From Arthrobacter sp. B6 (lineage in GTDB: Bacteria; Actinomycetota; Actinomycetes; Actinomycetales; Micrococcaceae): DNA of 64,000 nt. How positions within the stretch are numbered: position 1 is the first letter of the stretch; every line of letters begins with the position of its first letter. The notes under the pieces were generated by a model that did no database searches, was not told the DNA's origin, and worked only from the letters and a program-made list of their open reading frames with translations. This document shows, piece by piece, positions 1 through 11,309 of the stretch. The stretch covers positions 1,834,870 to 1,898,869 of the forward strand of contig NZ_KV467168.1 in assembly GCF_001663775.1 (NCBI RefSeq), in the 5' to 3' direction. Position numbers and translations under genes: made by a program.

Positions 1-308
1 TTGCGCCGGTCCGGCGTAGACTTCAGCGCTGGTTAACGACGCATCATGGGGGAATCCGCCATGCCGGGTACGCGGACTCGGACGGAGACATGCTGTTCAT
101 TTTTGGCAACCGACCTCTTCGGGTTGCACCACTCCTTAAGCATTGCCTTCCTGCAGAGGCCCGGCTACCCGTGGTGGGTCGTTGGACTCATCCCGGCTCT
201 GTTCCTGCGCTTTTTGCAGCCGCCACAATGCGCTCAACATTCAAGCGCGCCGTCGCCGCGCGAGGAGGGTCGATCTGCCTGGCAGCACCGTCACAGTGTT
301 GCGCCACG
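1..308. other. Non-coding left edge, no gene supported
   Basis: Open frames here are short, overlap one another and resemble no family. The segment lies upstream of the first operator pair. At about 114-138 there are two loosely matching half-sites (TGGCAACCG and GGGTTGCA) that resemble halves of the CAACCGGTTG operator described below, but they are too degenerate to call. Nothing else is recognisable. Confidence 0.5.
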
Positions 309-318
309 CAATCGGTTG
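309..318. promoter_or_regulatory. Degenerate LacI-family operator (upstream copy)
   Basis: The sequence CAATCGGTTG differs at one position from the palindrome CAACCGGTTG found at four promoters in this window. Its centre is 109 bp from the centre of the perfect copy at 418-427. The same 109-bp spacing separates the two perfect copies near 20.2 kb, which argues that this imperfect match is a genuine auxiliary site rather than chance. Confidence 0.5.
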
Positions 319-417
319 GCACTTTGCGCGGGATGCGATGTTAGGCGTGGGGCGGAAGAGCGCCTACAGCGCGGCACTTCGCGAAGTATTACTGATTTGC
401 GGTCATTTCAGTGATGG

Positions 418-452
418 CAACCGGTTGACAAAAATGCAAATCCGAATACGCT
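418..452 (+). promoter_or_regulatory. LacI operator with embedded -35 promoter
   Basis: The palindrome CAACCGGTTG is at 418-427. Its right half runs into TTGACA (425-430), a consensus -35 hexamer. A weak -10, TACGCT, follows at 447-452 after 16 bp. A repressor bound here would cover the -35 box of the 2-hydroxyacid dehydrogenase and binding-protein genes. The likely binders are the two LacI proteins encoded at 17.5 and 27.6 kb. Confidence 0.7.
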
Positions 453-509
453 CATAGCAAGTGAGTTTTGAAAAACAACTCGTCTCAACTGCTACAAGGA
501 AGTGCAGCG

Positions 510-1544
510 ATGGCTACAAATTCGCCAGTCCATGAGGTACACAGCGTGCTCGCCACCGTCATGTGGGAGCCTGAGGAACTTGAGCAGCTTCGGCAGGCGT
601 TCGCTCCAGCCGAGTTCTTGCATCTTCATCCCGGGGACGCCAGCGGCATCGCTGATGCCCTTGAGCGGGTGGATGTTGCAATCCATTTGATGGATATCGA
701 CGATCGGTTCCTTGCAGCCCCCAATCTGCGCTGGGTGCACTGTGATCATTCCGGTTTGACACGCTCTGCACGTCCCGAGGTGTTCGAAAAGGGACTTATT
801 GTTACGGGGTCGGCTGGCAGGTCCGCCGAAGCCCTTGCGCAGCACGGGTTCTACTTCGCCCTGTCCTTGACCTTTGACGCAAAGCAGCTTTTCGCGATGC
901 AGGCCGCCCACGTATGGGGCGGCATTCCGGCCTACCACAACCGCTTCGCATTATGGGGGAAAACGTTGGGGATCGTCGGCTTGGGTAACACCGGCCGGGC
1001 GATGGCTGATCTGGGCAAGGCGTTCGGCATGAATGTCATCGGCTACCGGCGGAGCGCCGGTGACGTGCCCAGCAGCGTGGACAGGATGCTTTCAGTTGAC
1101 GCTGGCGACTCCCTGAATCCACTTCTAGAAGAATCAGACGTCATCATGCTGGCGGCCCCGCTGAACGATGACAGCTATCATTTGTTCTCCGGCGACCAGT
1201 TCGAGCGGATGAAGAGCGACGCCTACCTTATCAACATCGGGCGGGGTCAGCTCGTTGACCAGGACGCGCTGATCAGCGCTTTGGTAGCAGGGGAAATCGC
1301 CGGAGCAGGTCTCGACGTGACTGATCCTGAGCCGCTGCCGGCCGACTCTCCGCTATGGGACATGCCGAACGTCATGATAACTCCCCATATGACCCCGAAA
1401 CTTCCGTCACGCACCCAGCGCTCGATCGATCTCATCCTCGAGAACCTTCACCGATACCAGCGCGCCGAGCCGCTGCTTAACGCCATTACGCCGCGGGATG
1501 TATTCACCAAAGGTCCCCGTCCAGCTCAACCGACCCGTTCATGA
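510..1544 (+). CDS. D-2-hydroxyacid dehydrogenase, NAD(P)-dependent
   Basis: The 344-residue protein belongs to the D-isomer-specific 2-hydroxyacid dehydrogenase family, which interconverts 2-keto and D-2-hydroxy acids such as glyoxylate/glycolate. The Rossmann motif GLGNTGRA is visible mid-protein. The catalytic Arg (in NIGRGQLVD), Glu (in DPEPLP) and His (in TPHMT) are in the expected order. An earlier in-frame ATG exists at 468, but 510 is preceded by AAGGAAG (496-502) at good spacing. It overlaps the downstream frame and probably shares its transcript. A glyoxylate/hydroxypyruvate-type substrate would fit the glcD/glcB genes under the same operator, but the substrate cannot be read from the sequence. 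Confidence 0.88.
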   Translation: MATNSPVHEVHSVLATVMWEPEELEQLRQAFAPAEFLHLHPGDASGIADALERVDVAIHLMDIDDRFLAAPNLRWVHCDHSGLTRSARPEVFEKGLIVTGSAGRSAEALAQHGFYFALSLTFDAKQLFAMQAAHVWGGIPAYHNRFALWGKTLGIVGLGNTGRAMADLGKAFGMNVIGYRRSAGDVPSSVDRMLSVDAGDSLNPLLEESDVIMLAAPLNDDSYHLFSGDQFERMKSDAYLINIGRGQLVDQDALISALVAGEIAGAGLDVTDPEPLPADSPLWDMPNVMITPHMTPKLPSRTQRSIDLILENLHRYQRAEPLLNAITPRDVFTKGPRPAQPTRS

Positions 1545-1579
1545 GATACACAACAACCGCAACGAGCAAAGGAGCTCTC

Positions 1580-3124
1580 ATGCCCCAAGTACAACCACCC
1601 CGCCTCGTTATCGGGGCCATCGCCGCAGCGGCGATGCTCGCCCTATCGGCATGCGGCACGAGCGAGCCCTCGCCTTCCGCCACTGAAGGCGGTGACAGCG
1701 ACCGCAACGCCACGATAGCGCTGGGCGTGCAAGCCCCGCCCAATTCCTTGGACCCGGCACAGCTGCATGACGGTACCCAGCGGTACGTCTGGTCGACCCT
1801 CTACGACACGCTTATCTACAGCAACAACGAGGGCAAGCTGGAACCAGCTGCAGCGGAGAGCTGGCAGTACTCCGAGGACGCGCTGACGCTGACCATGAAA
1901 CTCCGGGACGACCTCAAATTCAGCGATGGTGATCCTGTCACGTCGGCGGCGGTGAAGGCCACACTCGAACGCACGAAAAATACCCCGGGACCCCAGCAGA
2001 GCAACTTGGCTGCTGTTGACTCCGTCGAGGCTCCCGATGAGCGAACCGCTGTCCTCCGTCTCAAGCGTCCGGATCCCAACCTCCTTGTCGCTCTCTCCTA
2101 TGGGTCCGGTGTCATCGGTGACCCCGACACGCTCGCTGACCCGAGTCGAGCCCTCAACCCCGTAGCTTCCGGTCCCTACGTCCTCAATACGGACAAAACG
2201 ATCGCTGGGACGACCTACGTCCTGGAACGGCGCGATGACCACTGGAATGCGGATGCCTACCCGTTCAAGACGGTCACCATCAGGGCGATCGCGGACCGGA
2301 CAGCGCTCTTCAATGCATTGCTCACCGGAGAACTCGACGCGGGCACCGTCGACGGGACGCAGGCGGAGCAGGCGAAGGGCGGGGGGTTGAACGTGAAGCC
2401 CGTCGATTCCACAGCGATCGCCGAGCTGGTGCTCGCAGACCGCGCGGGCACCGTTACTCCGGAACTGGCCGATGTCCGTGTTCGAAAGGCCATCAACATG
2501 GCCCTGGACAAAGAGGGCGTCGTGAAAGCCATACTTCGTGGCAACGGCAAGACGACCAATCAGGTCTTCAACGAATTTTCGCCGGCGTACGATCCGAAAC
2601 TTGACGACGTCTATTCCTACGACCGCGAAGCGGCGCGCAAGCTTCTAGCTGAAGCTGGCTACCCGGATGGCTTCAAACTGGTGATGCCCGCGAACCTGCC
2701 GTCCCTGCAATATCAGCCCACCATCAGCCAGCTACTTGGGGATATCGGAATAAAGGTGGAATGGGAGCCAGTTCCCGCAACGAGTGCCGGACAGAACACC
2801 AAGTGGGGCGCCTACTGGAACATCGGTGGCACTGCGGCGGCGACCAGGACTGCCGCCGTGTATTACCGGTCAGGCGGTTCGCAGAATCCCTTCAAGTCCA
2901 CGGATCCTAAACTCGACAAACTGTTCCAGCAATTGGATGCCGAGACAGATACGAAGCGTCAGGGAGAAATCCTGAGGGACATCAACGAATTCGGAGTGCA
3001 GGAGGCCTGGTTCGCTCCAGTGTTCTCGCAGACGACGCTCTGGGCCACTCAGCCGGGCTTCGAATACGTCGGCTCGGGTGTATCGCTGTTCGACCTCCGC
3101 GCTTTCGGAACCAGCAACAAGTAA
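1580..3124 (+). CDS. ABC transporter substrate-binding lipoprotein, family 5 (Opp/Dpp type)
   Basis: The 514-residue protein has an N-terminal signal with a lipobox (LSAC), then the layout of SBP_bac_5 proteins, which bind peptides, nickel or oligosaccharides outside the membrane and deliver them to an Opp/Dpp permease. The start at 1580 is chosen over 1541 because AAAGGAG lies at 1568-1574. No permease or ATPase gene adjoins it, so it is an orphan binding protein. An Opp/Dpp ATPase pair exists at 61.9-63.9 kb but belongs to another operon. Placed behind a 2-hydroxyacid dehydrogenase and a glucuronide-type operator, it may capture a sugar-acid conjugate; that is inference. Confidence 0.88.
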   Translation: MPQVQPPRLVIGAIAAAAMLALSACGTSEPSPSATEGGDSDRNATIALGVQAPPNSLDPAQLHDGTQRYVWSTLYDTLIYSNNEGKLEPAAAESWQYSEDALTLTMKLRDDLKFSDGDPVTSAAVKATLERTKNTPGPQQSNLAAVDSVEAPDERTAVLRLKRPDPNLLVALSYGSGVIGDPDTLADPSRALNPVASGPYVLNTDKTIAGTTYVLERRDDHWNADAYPFKTVTIRAIADRTALFNALLTGELDAGTVDGTQAEQAKGGGLNVKPVDSTAIAELVLADRAGTVTPELADVRVRKAINMALDKEGVVKAILRGNGKTTNQVFNEFSPAYDPKLDDVYSYDREAARKLLAEAGYPDGFKLVMPANLPSLQYQPTISQLLGDIGIKVEWEPVPATSAGQNTKWGAYWNIGGTAAATRTAAVYYRSGGSQNPFKSTDPKLDKLFQQLDAETDTKRQGEILRDINEFGVQEAWFAPVFSQTTLWATQPGFEYVGSGVSLFDLRAFGTSNK

Positions 3125-3138
3125 GTCAGCTTCGCGAC

Positions 3139-3183
3139 GATTCGCCCGTCGGGCACCCACCGCGGTGCTCCGGCGGGCGAATC
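3139..3183. terminator. Bidirectional hairpin between convergent genes
   Basis: Arms 3139-3152 and 3170-3183 pair over 14 positions with one mismatch, and an inner GCACC/GGTGC pairing extends the stem. The hairpin sits between two convergent stop codons (binding protein and TetR). There is no long T-run, so it would act as a strong stem rather than a classical intrinsic terminator. Confidence 0.65.
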
Positions 3184-3197
3184 ACTTAAGTCGTGGG

Positions 3198-3800
3198 TCA
3201 GGCCTGATCCAGATGCAGGACCGCTAGTGCTGCCTGGAGATGGGCGGTGGGTGTCGGTTCCTGGCCGGCTGCCCACTGCAGCCAGGCTTCAAATGAGGCG
3301 CCAATAAGGGCAGCGCAGAAATATCGTGCAGTTGCCTCAGGAACACCGCGGGCCGTCAGATAGGAACGCGTCCGATCACGTTGCGCCCCCAGAAACTCGT
3401 AGCTGCGGCTCATGAGCTCCGGATGTTCCGCGATCAGTCGCAGGCGTCCGCGGGTAACTGCCAGGTCCGGAAGGGCGTCAACTCCGGCAACGAGCGCATC
3501 ACGAAGGCCATCCAGGACCTCTTCGGCCGTCAAGTTTGCGGCCGGAGGCGAATCCAACAGAGGCGCGGAGGCGGCGATCGCGGGTCCCATGCCGCCCCAC
3601 ACCAGCTCCGCCTTGGTTGCGAAATGGCGGTACAGGGTCTTGCGTCCGACGCCGGCATCACGGGCGATGTCCTCCATGGAGGTTTGCTCATATCCGCGTT
3701 CGGCAAACATGCGCAACGCGAGCGCTGCCACCGCGTCAGGGTCGATGCTCACCGGCCGCCCCAGGGCGCGGGTGGAAGTTGTCAGGTTATCCGAGGACAT
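3198..3800 (-). CDS. TetR/AcrR family transcriptional regulator
   Basis: A 200-residue repressor. The N-terminal helix-turn-helix is clear (MFAERGYEQTSMEDIARDAG, then VGRKTLYRHFATKAEL), followed by a variable alpha-helical ligand domain. The ATG at 3800 gives a normal TetR N-terminus. A GTG at 3815 directly after AAGGAAGG is an alternative but is too close to that ribosome site. The gene diverges from an SDR dehydrogenase, and a perfect inverted repeat lies between them, so it most likely represses itself and the SDR/FAD-dehydrogenase operon. Confidence 0.9.
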   Translation of the reverse strand: MSSDNLTTSTRALGRPVSIDPDAVAALALRMFAERGYEQTSMEDIARDAGVGRKTLYRHFATKAELVWGGMGPAIAASAPLLDSPPAANLTAEEVLDGLRDALVAGVDALPDLAVTRGRLRLIAEHPELMSRSYEFLGAQRDRTRSYLTARGVPEATARYFCAALIGASFEAWLQWAAGQEPTPTAHLQAALAVLHLDQA

Positions 3801-3820
3801 CCCACCAGTATTCACCCTTC

Positions 3821-3845
3821 CTTTACGACACAGAGTGTCGTAAAG
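3821..3845. promoter_or_regulatory. Probable TetR operator, perfect 11-bp inverted repeat
   Basis: CTTTACGACAC at 3821-3831 is the exact reverse complement of GTGTCGTAAAG at 3835-3845, with a 3-nt centre (AGA). It lies between the divergent TetR (start 3800) and SDR (start 3894) genes, the standard place and symmetry for a TetR operator. Confidence 0.8.
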
Positions 3846-3893
3846 TGGGGCCCCGGCCACCGCCGAATCCATATCACCGTCTGGAAGGACATC

Positions 3894-4673
3894 ATGGGCA
3901 ACGAAGTCACATGGCAAGAAGCCATCACCAACAACCGCTTTGCAGGGAAAACCGTCATCGTCACCGGTGCAGCTTCCGGGATCGGGCAGGCGACTGCCCT
4001 GCGCATCGCGAAGGAGGGCGGCAAGGTCATCGCCGCTGACATCAGCAAGGAACGCCTCGACGCCCTGGTGGAAGAGAACACCGGCCTGGACCTGGTGCCT
4101 GTGCCCGGCGACATCTCCACCGAAGAAACCGTGGCCGCAATCGTCGCGGCTGCCGGAGGGCGCGTCGACGCCCTGGCCAACGTCGCCGGGATCATGGACA
4201 ACTTCACCCCCATCCACGAGGTGGACGACGAACTCTGGGACCGCGTCTTCCGAATCAACGTCACCGCACTCATGCGTCTCACCCGCGCCGTTGTCCCCGT
4301 AATGCTCGACGCCGGTACAGGCTCGGTGGTCAACGTGTCCTCCGAGGCCGGCATCCGCGGCTCAGCCGCCGGCGCCGCCTACACCGCCTCCAAGCACGCC
4401 GTTGTCGGCCTCACGAAGAACTCCGCCGTGATCTACGGGCCCAAGGGACTTCGCTTCAACGCGGTGGCTCCGGGCCCCACCATCACCGGCATCGTGGCGA
4501 ACTTCGGATCCCGGATGGCCGCAGAACGCCTTGGCCCGCTGATGCAGGCCAACATCCCCACCCCGGCAACAGCCGCGCAGCTCGCCGCCTCCATCACCTT
4601 CCTGCTCAGCGACGACGGCACCAACATCAACGGGGCCATCCTCGCCTCCGACGGCGGCTGGTCAGCCCTGTAA
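3894..4673 (+). CDS. Short-chain dehydrogenase/reductase (SDR)
   Basis: A 259-residue classical SDR oxidising or reducing a hydroxyl/keto group with NAD(P). The cofactor motif TGAASGIG is near the N-terminus, NVAG follows, and the active-site Ser and the YTASK motif are in register. The ATG at 3894 follows GGAAGGAC at 3882-3889; a longer open frame upstream runs through the TetR gene and is not credible. It is followed by a KstD-like flavoprotein on the same strand, so the pair may oxidise an alicyclic or steroid-like substrate in two steps; the substrate is unknown. Confidence 0.92.
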   Translation: MGNEVTWQEAITNNRFAGKTVIVTGAASGIGQATALRIAKEGGKVIAADISKERLDALVEENTGLDLVPVPGDISTEETVAAIVAAAGGRVDALANVAGIMDNFTPIHEVDDELWDRVFRINVTALMRLTRAVVPVMLDAGTGSVVNVSSEAGIRGSAAGAAYTASKHAVVGLTKNSAVIYGPKGLRFNAVAPGPTITGIVANFGSRMAAERLGPLMQANIPTPATAAQLAASITFLLSDDGTNINGAILASDGGWSAL

Positions 4674-4685
4674 TGAACCGAAGGG

Positions 4686-4710
4686 GACGACGGCGGGAGG
4701 TTCCGTCGTC
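4686..4710 (+). other. Stem-loop in the SDR-flavoprotein gap
   Basis: GACGACGG (4686-4693) pairs with CCGTCGTC (4703-4710) around a 9-nt loop, just after the SDR stop. It lacks a T-run. It could reduce read-through into the downstream flavoprotein gene or stabilise the upstream message. Confidence 0.4.
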
Positions 4711-4777
4711 GTCCGTGTCCAGAGCTTGTCCCGGGCCACAAGCGGAACCGGCGTCCTTGAACTGAAGGAGCAAGAAC

Positions 4778-6424
4778 ATGTCAGAGTCAAAGCCTTTTGA
4801 CCACAGCTATGATGTCGTCGTCGTAGGCACAGGTGCCGCTGGACTGGCGACAGCCATGGGTGCCGCCGACGAGGGCCTGCGGGTCCTCCTGCTGGAAAGC
4901 ACCGCAAAGTGGGGCGGCAACACGGCCATGTCCGGGGGTGGCATGTGGATGCCCAATAATCCGCTTATGCAGCGTGACCGCGCCGGGGACTCCCGCGGTG
5001 AGGCGCTGACCTACCTCGAGGCGACGGTGGGCGAGGAGGGCCTGGCCACAACGCGGGCCCGGAAAGAGGCGTTCGTCGACGGCGTCGCCGACTTCGTCAA
5101 CACCGCAGAGAAGTACGGCGTGACATTCGTGCGTGCGGCGGACTACCCGGACTACTACCCCGAGCTCCCGGGCGGCAAGATCGGCCGCGGCTTGGAGGTG
5201 AAGCCGTTCGATATCAAGAAGATCGGCGATTGGTGGAAGACGTGCCAGGCGCCCGTTGCTCTGCCGATAAAGACGGACGACATATGGCTTCTGGGTCGGG
5301 CCTGGTCAACACCCTCCGGCTTCATCCGCGGGGCGCAGCTCGTATTCCGCACCCTCGGCGGGGTGGTCACCGGCAAGAAGCTCGCCGGCATCGGGTCCGG
5401 ATTCGCCGCTGCGTTCCTCGACGTCGTCGTCCAGAAGCAAGGTGCTGACCTGTGGCTGAACGCCCCGCTGCAGGAACTCATCGTCGAGGACGGCCGTGTC
5501 GCAGGGGTGCGGATCACCAGGGACGGCAAGCCCCTGACCATCGGCGCCACGCGTGGCGTGATGCTGGCCGGCGGCGGCTTTGACCACAACAAGGACCTCC
5601 GCCAAAAGCACCACGGAATTGATGGGGCCCCGTCTGGCGCTGCGGGCAACCTTGGGCGCCCGATCGAGATCGCGCAAGACAATGGCGCTGCGCTTGAGCT
5701 CATGGACGACGCCTGGTGGGGCGGATCTGTCGCCGCAGCGCCCGGCCATGGCCCTGCGTTCATCGTGGGTGAGCGTTCCCTGCCCTACTCCGTCATCCTC
5801 GACGCCAAGGGCCACCGGTTCGCCAACGAGTCCGAGTCCTACGTCGACCTCGGCCACCATATGCTCGAGCACGCCAAGGACGGCCCCTACTGGCTGGTCG
5901 GCGACGCCCGGCACGCCCGCCGCTACCTGCGCACCTTCGCGATCGACCCGAAGAACAACAAGGCGATGAAGGAGGCGGGGATCATGGTCAAGGCGGACAC
6001 CATCACCGGGCTCGCTGCGAAGCTCGACATGGATCCCGCCCGCCTGGAGGCGACCATCCACCGGTTCAACGGCTTCGCCAGGGCAGGGGTCGACGGCGAC
6101 TTCGGCCGCGGCAACTCAGCCTACGATCGCTATTACGGCGACCCGACGGTCCACCCCAACGCCTGCCTCGGTCCGCTCGAAAAGGGCCCGTTCACCGCAT
6201 TCAAAGTGGTGATCGGAGACCTTGGGACGAAAGGCGGCGTCGTCACCGACACAGAGGCCAGGGCGTTGCGGGAGGACGGCACGGTCATCCCGGGTCTCTA
6301 CTCGGCGGGCAACAACTCGGCCTCCGTCATGGGCCGGACGTACCCTGGCCCCGGCTCAACCATCGGACCCGCCGTCGTGTTCGGCCTCCGCGGCGCGCGC
6401 CATATGGCGCGCCGAGGCAGCTGA
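4778..6424 (+). CDS. FAD-dependent oxidoreductase, 3-ketosteroid-delta1-dehydrogenase-like
   Basis: A 548-residue flavoprotein of the FAD_binding_2 (fumarate reductase/KstD) group. The N-terminal dinucleotide motif VVGTGAAGLATA is followed by the E-STAKWGGNT-AMSGGGMWMP segment typical of KstD-like enzymes, and the C-terminal FAD motif (GLYSAGNNSASVMG, then YPGPGSTIGPA) is intact. Length fits KstD. AAGGAG precedes the ATG at 4778. KstD enzymes introduce a C1-C2 double bond in 3-ketosteroids, but relatives use other cyclic ketones, so the substrate is left open. The gene is probably cotranscribed with the upstream SDR and controlled by the divergent TetR. Confidence 0.85.
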   Translation: MSESKPFDHSYDVVVVGTGAAGLATAMGAADEGLRVLLLESTAKWGGNTAMSGGGMWMPNNPLMQRDRAGDSRGEALTYLEATVGEEGLATTRARKEAFVDGVADFVNTAEKYGVTFVRAADYPDYYPELPGGKIGRGLEVKPFDIKKIGDWWKTCQAPVALPIKTDDIWLLGRAWSTPSGFIRGAQLVFRTLGGVVTGKKLAGIGSGFAAAFLDVVVQKQGADLWLNAPLQELIVEDGRVAGVRITRDGKPLTIGATRGVMLAGGGFDHNKDLRQKHHGIDGAPSGAAGNLGRPIEIAQDNGAALELMDDAWWGGSVAAAPGHGPAFIVGERSLPYSVILDAKGHRFANESESYVDLGHHMLEHAKDGPYWLVGDARHARRYLRTFAIDPKNNKAMKEAGIMVKADTITGLAAKLDMDPARLEATIHRFNGFARAGVDGDFGRGNSAYDRYYGDPTVHPNACLGPLEKGPFTAFKVVIGDLGTKGGVVTDTEARALREDGTVIPGLYSAGNNSASVMGRTYPGPGSTIGPAVVFGLRGARHMARRGS

Positions 6425-6472
6425 TGGACCGCAAACTGAAGGGGGCGCCCCTTCGCGGCCCGCTCACGAGCC

Positions 6473-6510
6473 GTGCCCACCCGGCGTTGATCTTCACGCC
6501 TGGTGGGCAC
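6473..6510 (+). terminator. Stem-loop after the flavoprotein gene
   Basis: Arms 6473-6486 and 6497-6510 (core GTGCCCACC / GGTGGGCAC) pair over 14 positions with one mismatch around a 10-nt loop. It follows the flavoprotein stop by about 50 nt. No T-run. Confidence 0.55.
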
Positions 6511-6595
6511 AGCGCATAGATCCAGTGACCGAGCAGAGGCAGGGTCACGCTGTCTTTAGAGTCTCCTGAATTCTCTCCCATCAACTGTCATCATC

Positions 6596-6608
6596 CCGAA
6601 TGATTCGG
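6596..6608. promoter_or_regulatory. Palindrome upstream of the GH1 gene
   Basis: CCGAATGATTCGG is a perfect 6-bp inverted repeat with one central base, 50 nt before the GH1 start. It could be the operator of the (now broken) TetR gene that follows GH1. The position fits an operator; nothing proves use. Confidence 0.4.
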
Positions 6609-6657
6609 AAGTGGTCAGTTGACGACATAGCTAGCTGGCAGATCGGCACGTACAAAG

Positions 6658-7911
6658 ATGAACTTTCCGAACGACTTCCTGTGGGGCGCCTCCACCGCGC
6701 CCCATCAGGTCGAAGGCAACAACGTCAACAGTGACTTCTGGGCACGAGAGCAGCTCAGGGCGGGCATGGAGCGCAGCGGTGACGCTGTTGACAGCTATCA
6801 CCGCTACGCAGAGGATATGCAACTGCTGTCTGGCGCCGGCCTCAACGCCTACCGGTTCGGGGTTGAGTGGGCGCGCGTCGAGCCTTCTCCCGGCCACTTT
6901 TCCAACGCGGAACTCGCCCACTATCGCCGCATGATCGACACCGCACTCCGGCTAGGACTGAAGCCTGTCATCACGCTGCACCACTTCACCAACCCCCGGT
7001 GGTTCGCCGAGGAGGGCGGGTGGATGGGGCCGCGGGCGATCGAGCGGTTCGCGACATATACCGAAGCCGTTGCAGGCATTCTGGACGGCGTGGAATGGAT
7101 CTGCACCATGAACGAACCCAATATGCTCGCGTTGATGACGACGATGAGCCGGGCAGCAGAACAGCAGACGGACAAAAAGTGGCTCAGCCCCACCGTTGAC
7201 GATGATACCCGCCCGGTCCTGCCTGACCCTGATCCGGAGGTCGGTTACCGGCTTGTCGAGGCCCATCACGCCGTCCGTGATCTGTTACGGGAGCGGACCG
7301 GCGCTGCAGTGGGATGGACTGTGGCGAACCAGGCACTGGTAGCTTTGCCGGGCGGGGAGGACATGTTGCGCACGAAGCAGTTTGTCCGGGAAGACCTGTA
7401 CCTCGAAGCCGCCCGTGGTGACGATTTCATCGGCGTCCAGTCCTACAGCGGACAGAACGTCACCGCCGAAGGCATCGTGCCCCACCCGCCTCATCCTGAC
7501 AACACGTTGGTTGGAAATGCTTATCGGCCCGACGCGCTTGGCATTGCCGTTCGCCATACCTGGGAAGTTACCGGAGGCGTGCCGATCCTTGTCACCGAAA
7601 ACGGCATCGCGACAGCGGACGACGAACGGCGCATCGCGTACATGGAAACCGCGCTGCAGCACCTGTCCGCGGCGATGGATGACGGGGTCGACGTCCGGGG
7701 GTACCTGCACTGGAGCGCGCTCGACAATTATGAATGGGGTCACTGGGAACCAACATTCGGGCTGATTGCCGTTGACCGGACAACGTTCGAGCGGCACCCG
7801 AAAAGCAGCCTGGCATGGCTTGGGAACGTAGCCAAGAACGGGTCCGTTTCCTCGAAGGACCAGCCTGGCGGCAGGGAAACAGGACCTCAGTATGACTCTT
7901 CAGAACAATAG
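6658..7911 (+). CDS. Glycoside hydrolase family 1 (beta-glucosidase type)
   Basis: A 417-residue GH1 enzyme, which hydrolyses beta-linked glucosides/galactosides with retention. The N-terminal signature NDFLWGASTAPHQVEG is present. The acid/base Glu is in TMNEPN and the nucleophile Glu in VTENGIA. There is no signal peptide, so it acts inside the cell on imported oligosaccharides. The start is weakly supported (no good ribosome site). The 3' end runs into the start of a TetR-type gene. A GH43 remnant lies further on, so this stretch once handled plant-wall oligosaccharides. Confidence 0.92.
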   Translation: MNFPNDFLWGASTAPHQVEGNNVNSDFWAREQLRAGMERSGDAVDSYHRYAEDMQLLSGAGLNAYRFGVEWARVEPSPGHFSNAELAHYRRMIDTALRLGLKPVITLHHFTNPRWFAEEGGWMGPRAIERFATYTEAVAGILDGVEWICTMNEPNMLALMTTMSRAAEQQTDKKWLSPTVDDDTRPVLPDPDPEVGYRLVEAHHAVRDLLRERTGAAVGWTVANQALVALPGGEDMLRTKQFVREDLYLEAARGDDFIGVQSYSGQNVTAEGIVPHPPHPDNTLVGNAYRPDALGIAVRHTWEVTGGVPILVTENGIATADDERRIAYMETALQHLSAAMDDGVDVRGYLHWSALDNYEWGHWEPTFGLIAVDRTTFERHPKSSLAWLGNVAKNGSVSSKDQPGGRETGPQYDSSEQ

Positions 7912-7918
7912 GTGCACA

Positions 7919-8545
7919 ATGCCCACGGCCACGGCCAAACAACGGGGACCGTATGCGAAAACTGCGGCTCTGCAGTTGAGAATCCTTGAAATGTGCATTG
8001 AGCTCTTCGGACATACGGGCTTCAACAACCTGACGATGAAAGAGGTAGCCGCCAGGGTCGGCATTAGTCACACGGGGCTTCTCCATCATGTTGCCAATAA
8101 GGATGAGTTGCTTTGGGGAGTGCTGAAACTCAGGGACCAAAGAAAGGAAAGAGTTCTTCAGAACCCATGGGGTAGGCGGGGTAAAGATGCCGGAGGACGT
8201 CGATAGGATCAAGGCGCTGCTAAAGGCGGTTGGTCTAAACGATCTGCAGCCGGCCTGGTCGAGCTGCACGTAAAGCTGTCTGTCGAGGCCACTTCCCCTG
8301 ATCACCCGGCCCATGAGTATTATCAAGAGCGCTACAAATCTGTTGTTGACCTCTACAACCAAGCATTCGTGACCTTGGCGGCCCATGGGGAAGTGAATGG
8401 CGACATGCCACCGGAGGACTTGGCGGTGGCATTCGTAGCATTTACTGACGGACTGCAGATCCAATGGTTGTACGACCGGGACATGGACCATTATCTACAG
8501 CACGGACGTCAGTTCCTTCGTTGGCTAATTCCCGGCGTGGGCTAG
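7919..8545 (+). pseudogene. Frameshifted TetR family regulator
   Basis: Frame 1 (from ATG 7919) encodes a normal TetR DNA-binding region (ILEMCIELFGHTGFNNLTMK, VAARVGISHTGLLHHV) and stops at 8206. A second frame from about 8180 continues with MPEDVDRIKALLKAVGLNDL and stops near 8270. A third frame from about 8252 resumes with LVELHVKLSVEATSPDHPAH and runs to the TAG at 8543-8545, giving a complete TetR C-terminal domain. Two single-base-scale shifts (near 8170-8185 and 8245-8255) are therefore needed to restore one protein of about 205 residues. Either the gene is decaying or the assembly has two indels here. The first fragment alone could still bind DNA but would lack the ligand and dimer domain. 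Confidence 0.82.
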
Positions 8546-8678
8546 ATCGTTTGCAGCTAGATGAATTGACTACCTACACCAGTCAGAGGCCAGGTTTGAA
8601 GGTGCCGCGATCCGCCGCTGCACATCCAGCTAGACGCTTGCCAGCTGACGGAATTCAAAACCTTCCAGATAGCCAAGC

Positions 8679-11220
<2,542 letters not shown>

Positions 11221-11309
11221 TAAACTCCTAGACTGAAATTCGACACGCCACTAGTGCCACGTGTTATCGATGCTCGTGGTAGGTCCGCTCCAGCCGGGAA
11301 ACAGGGCCT

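Noticed and set aside
46..457. Several short open frames at the left edge
   Set aside because: They overlap in three frames, have no ribosome sites and resemble no family; the stretch holds operators.
3801..4217. N-terminal extension of the TetR gene to 4217
   Set aside because: It would run through the divergent SDR coding region; the TetR fold begins at 3800.
11221..11309. MarR operator in the gap before the exporter
   Set aside because: CACTAGTG is palindromic but the flanks are off register by half a base step, so no convincing operator could be defined.
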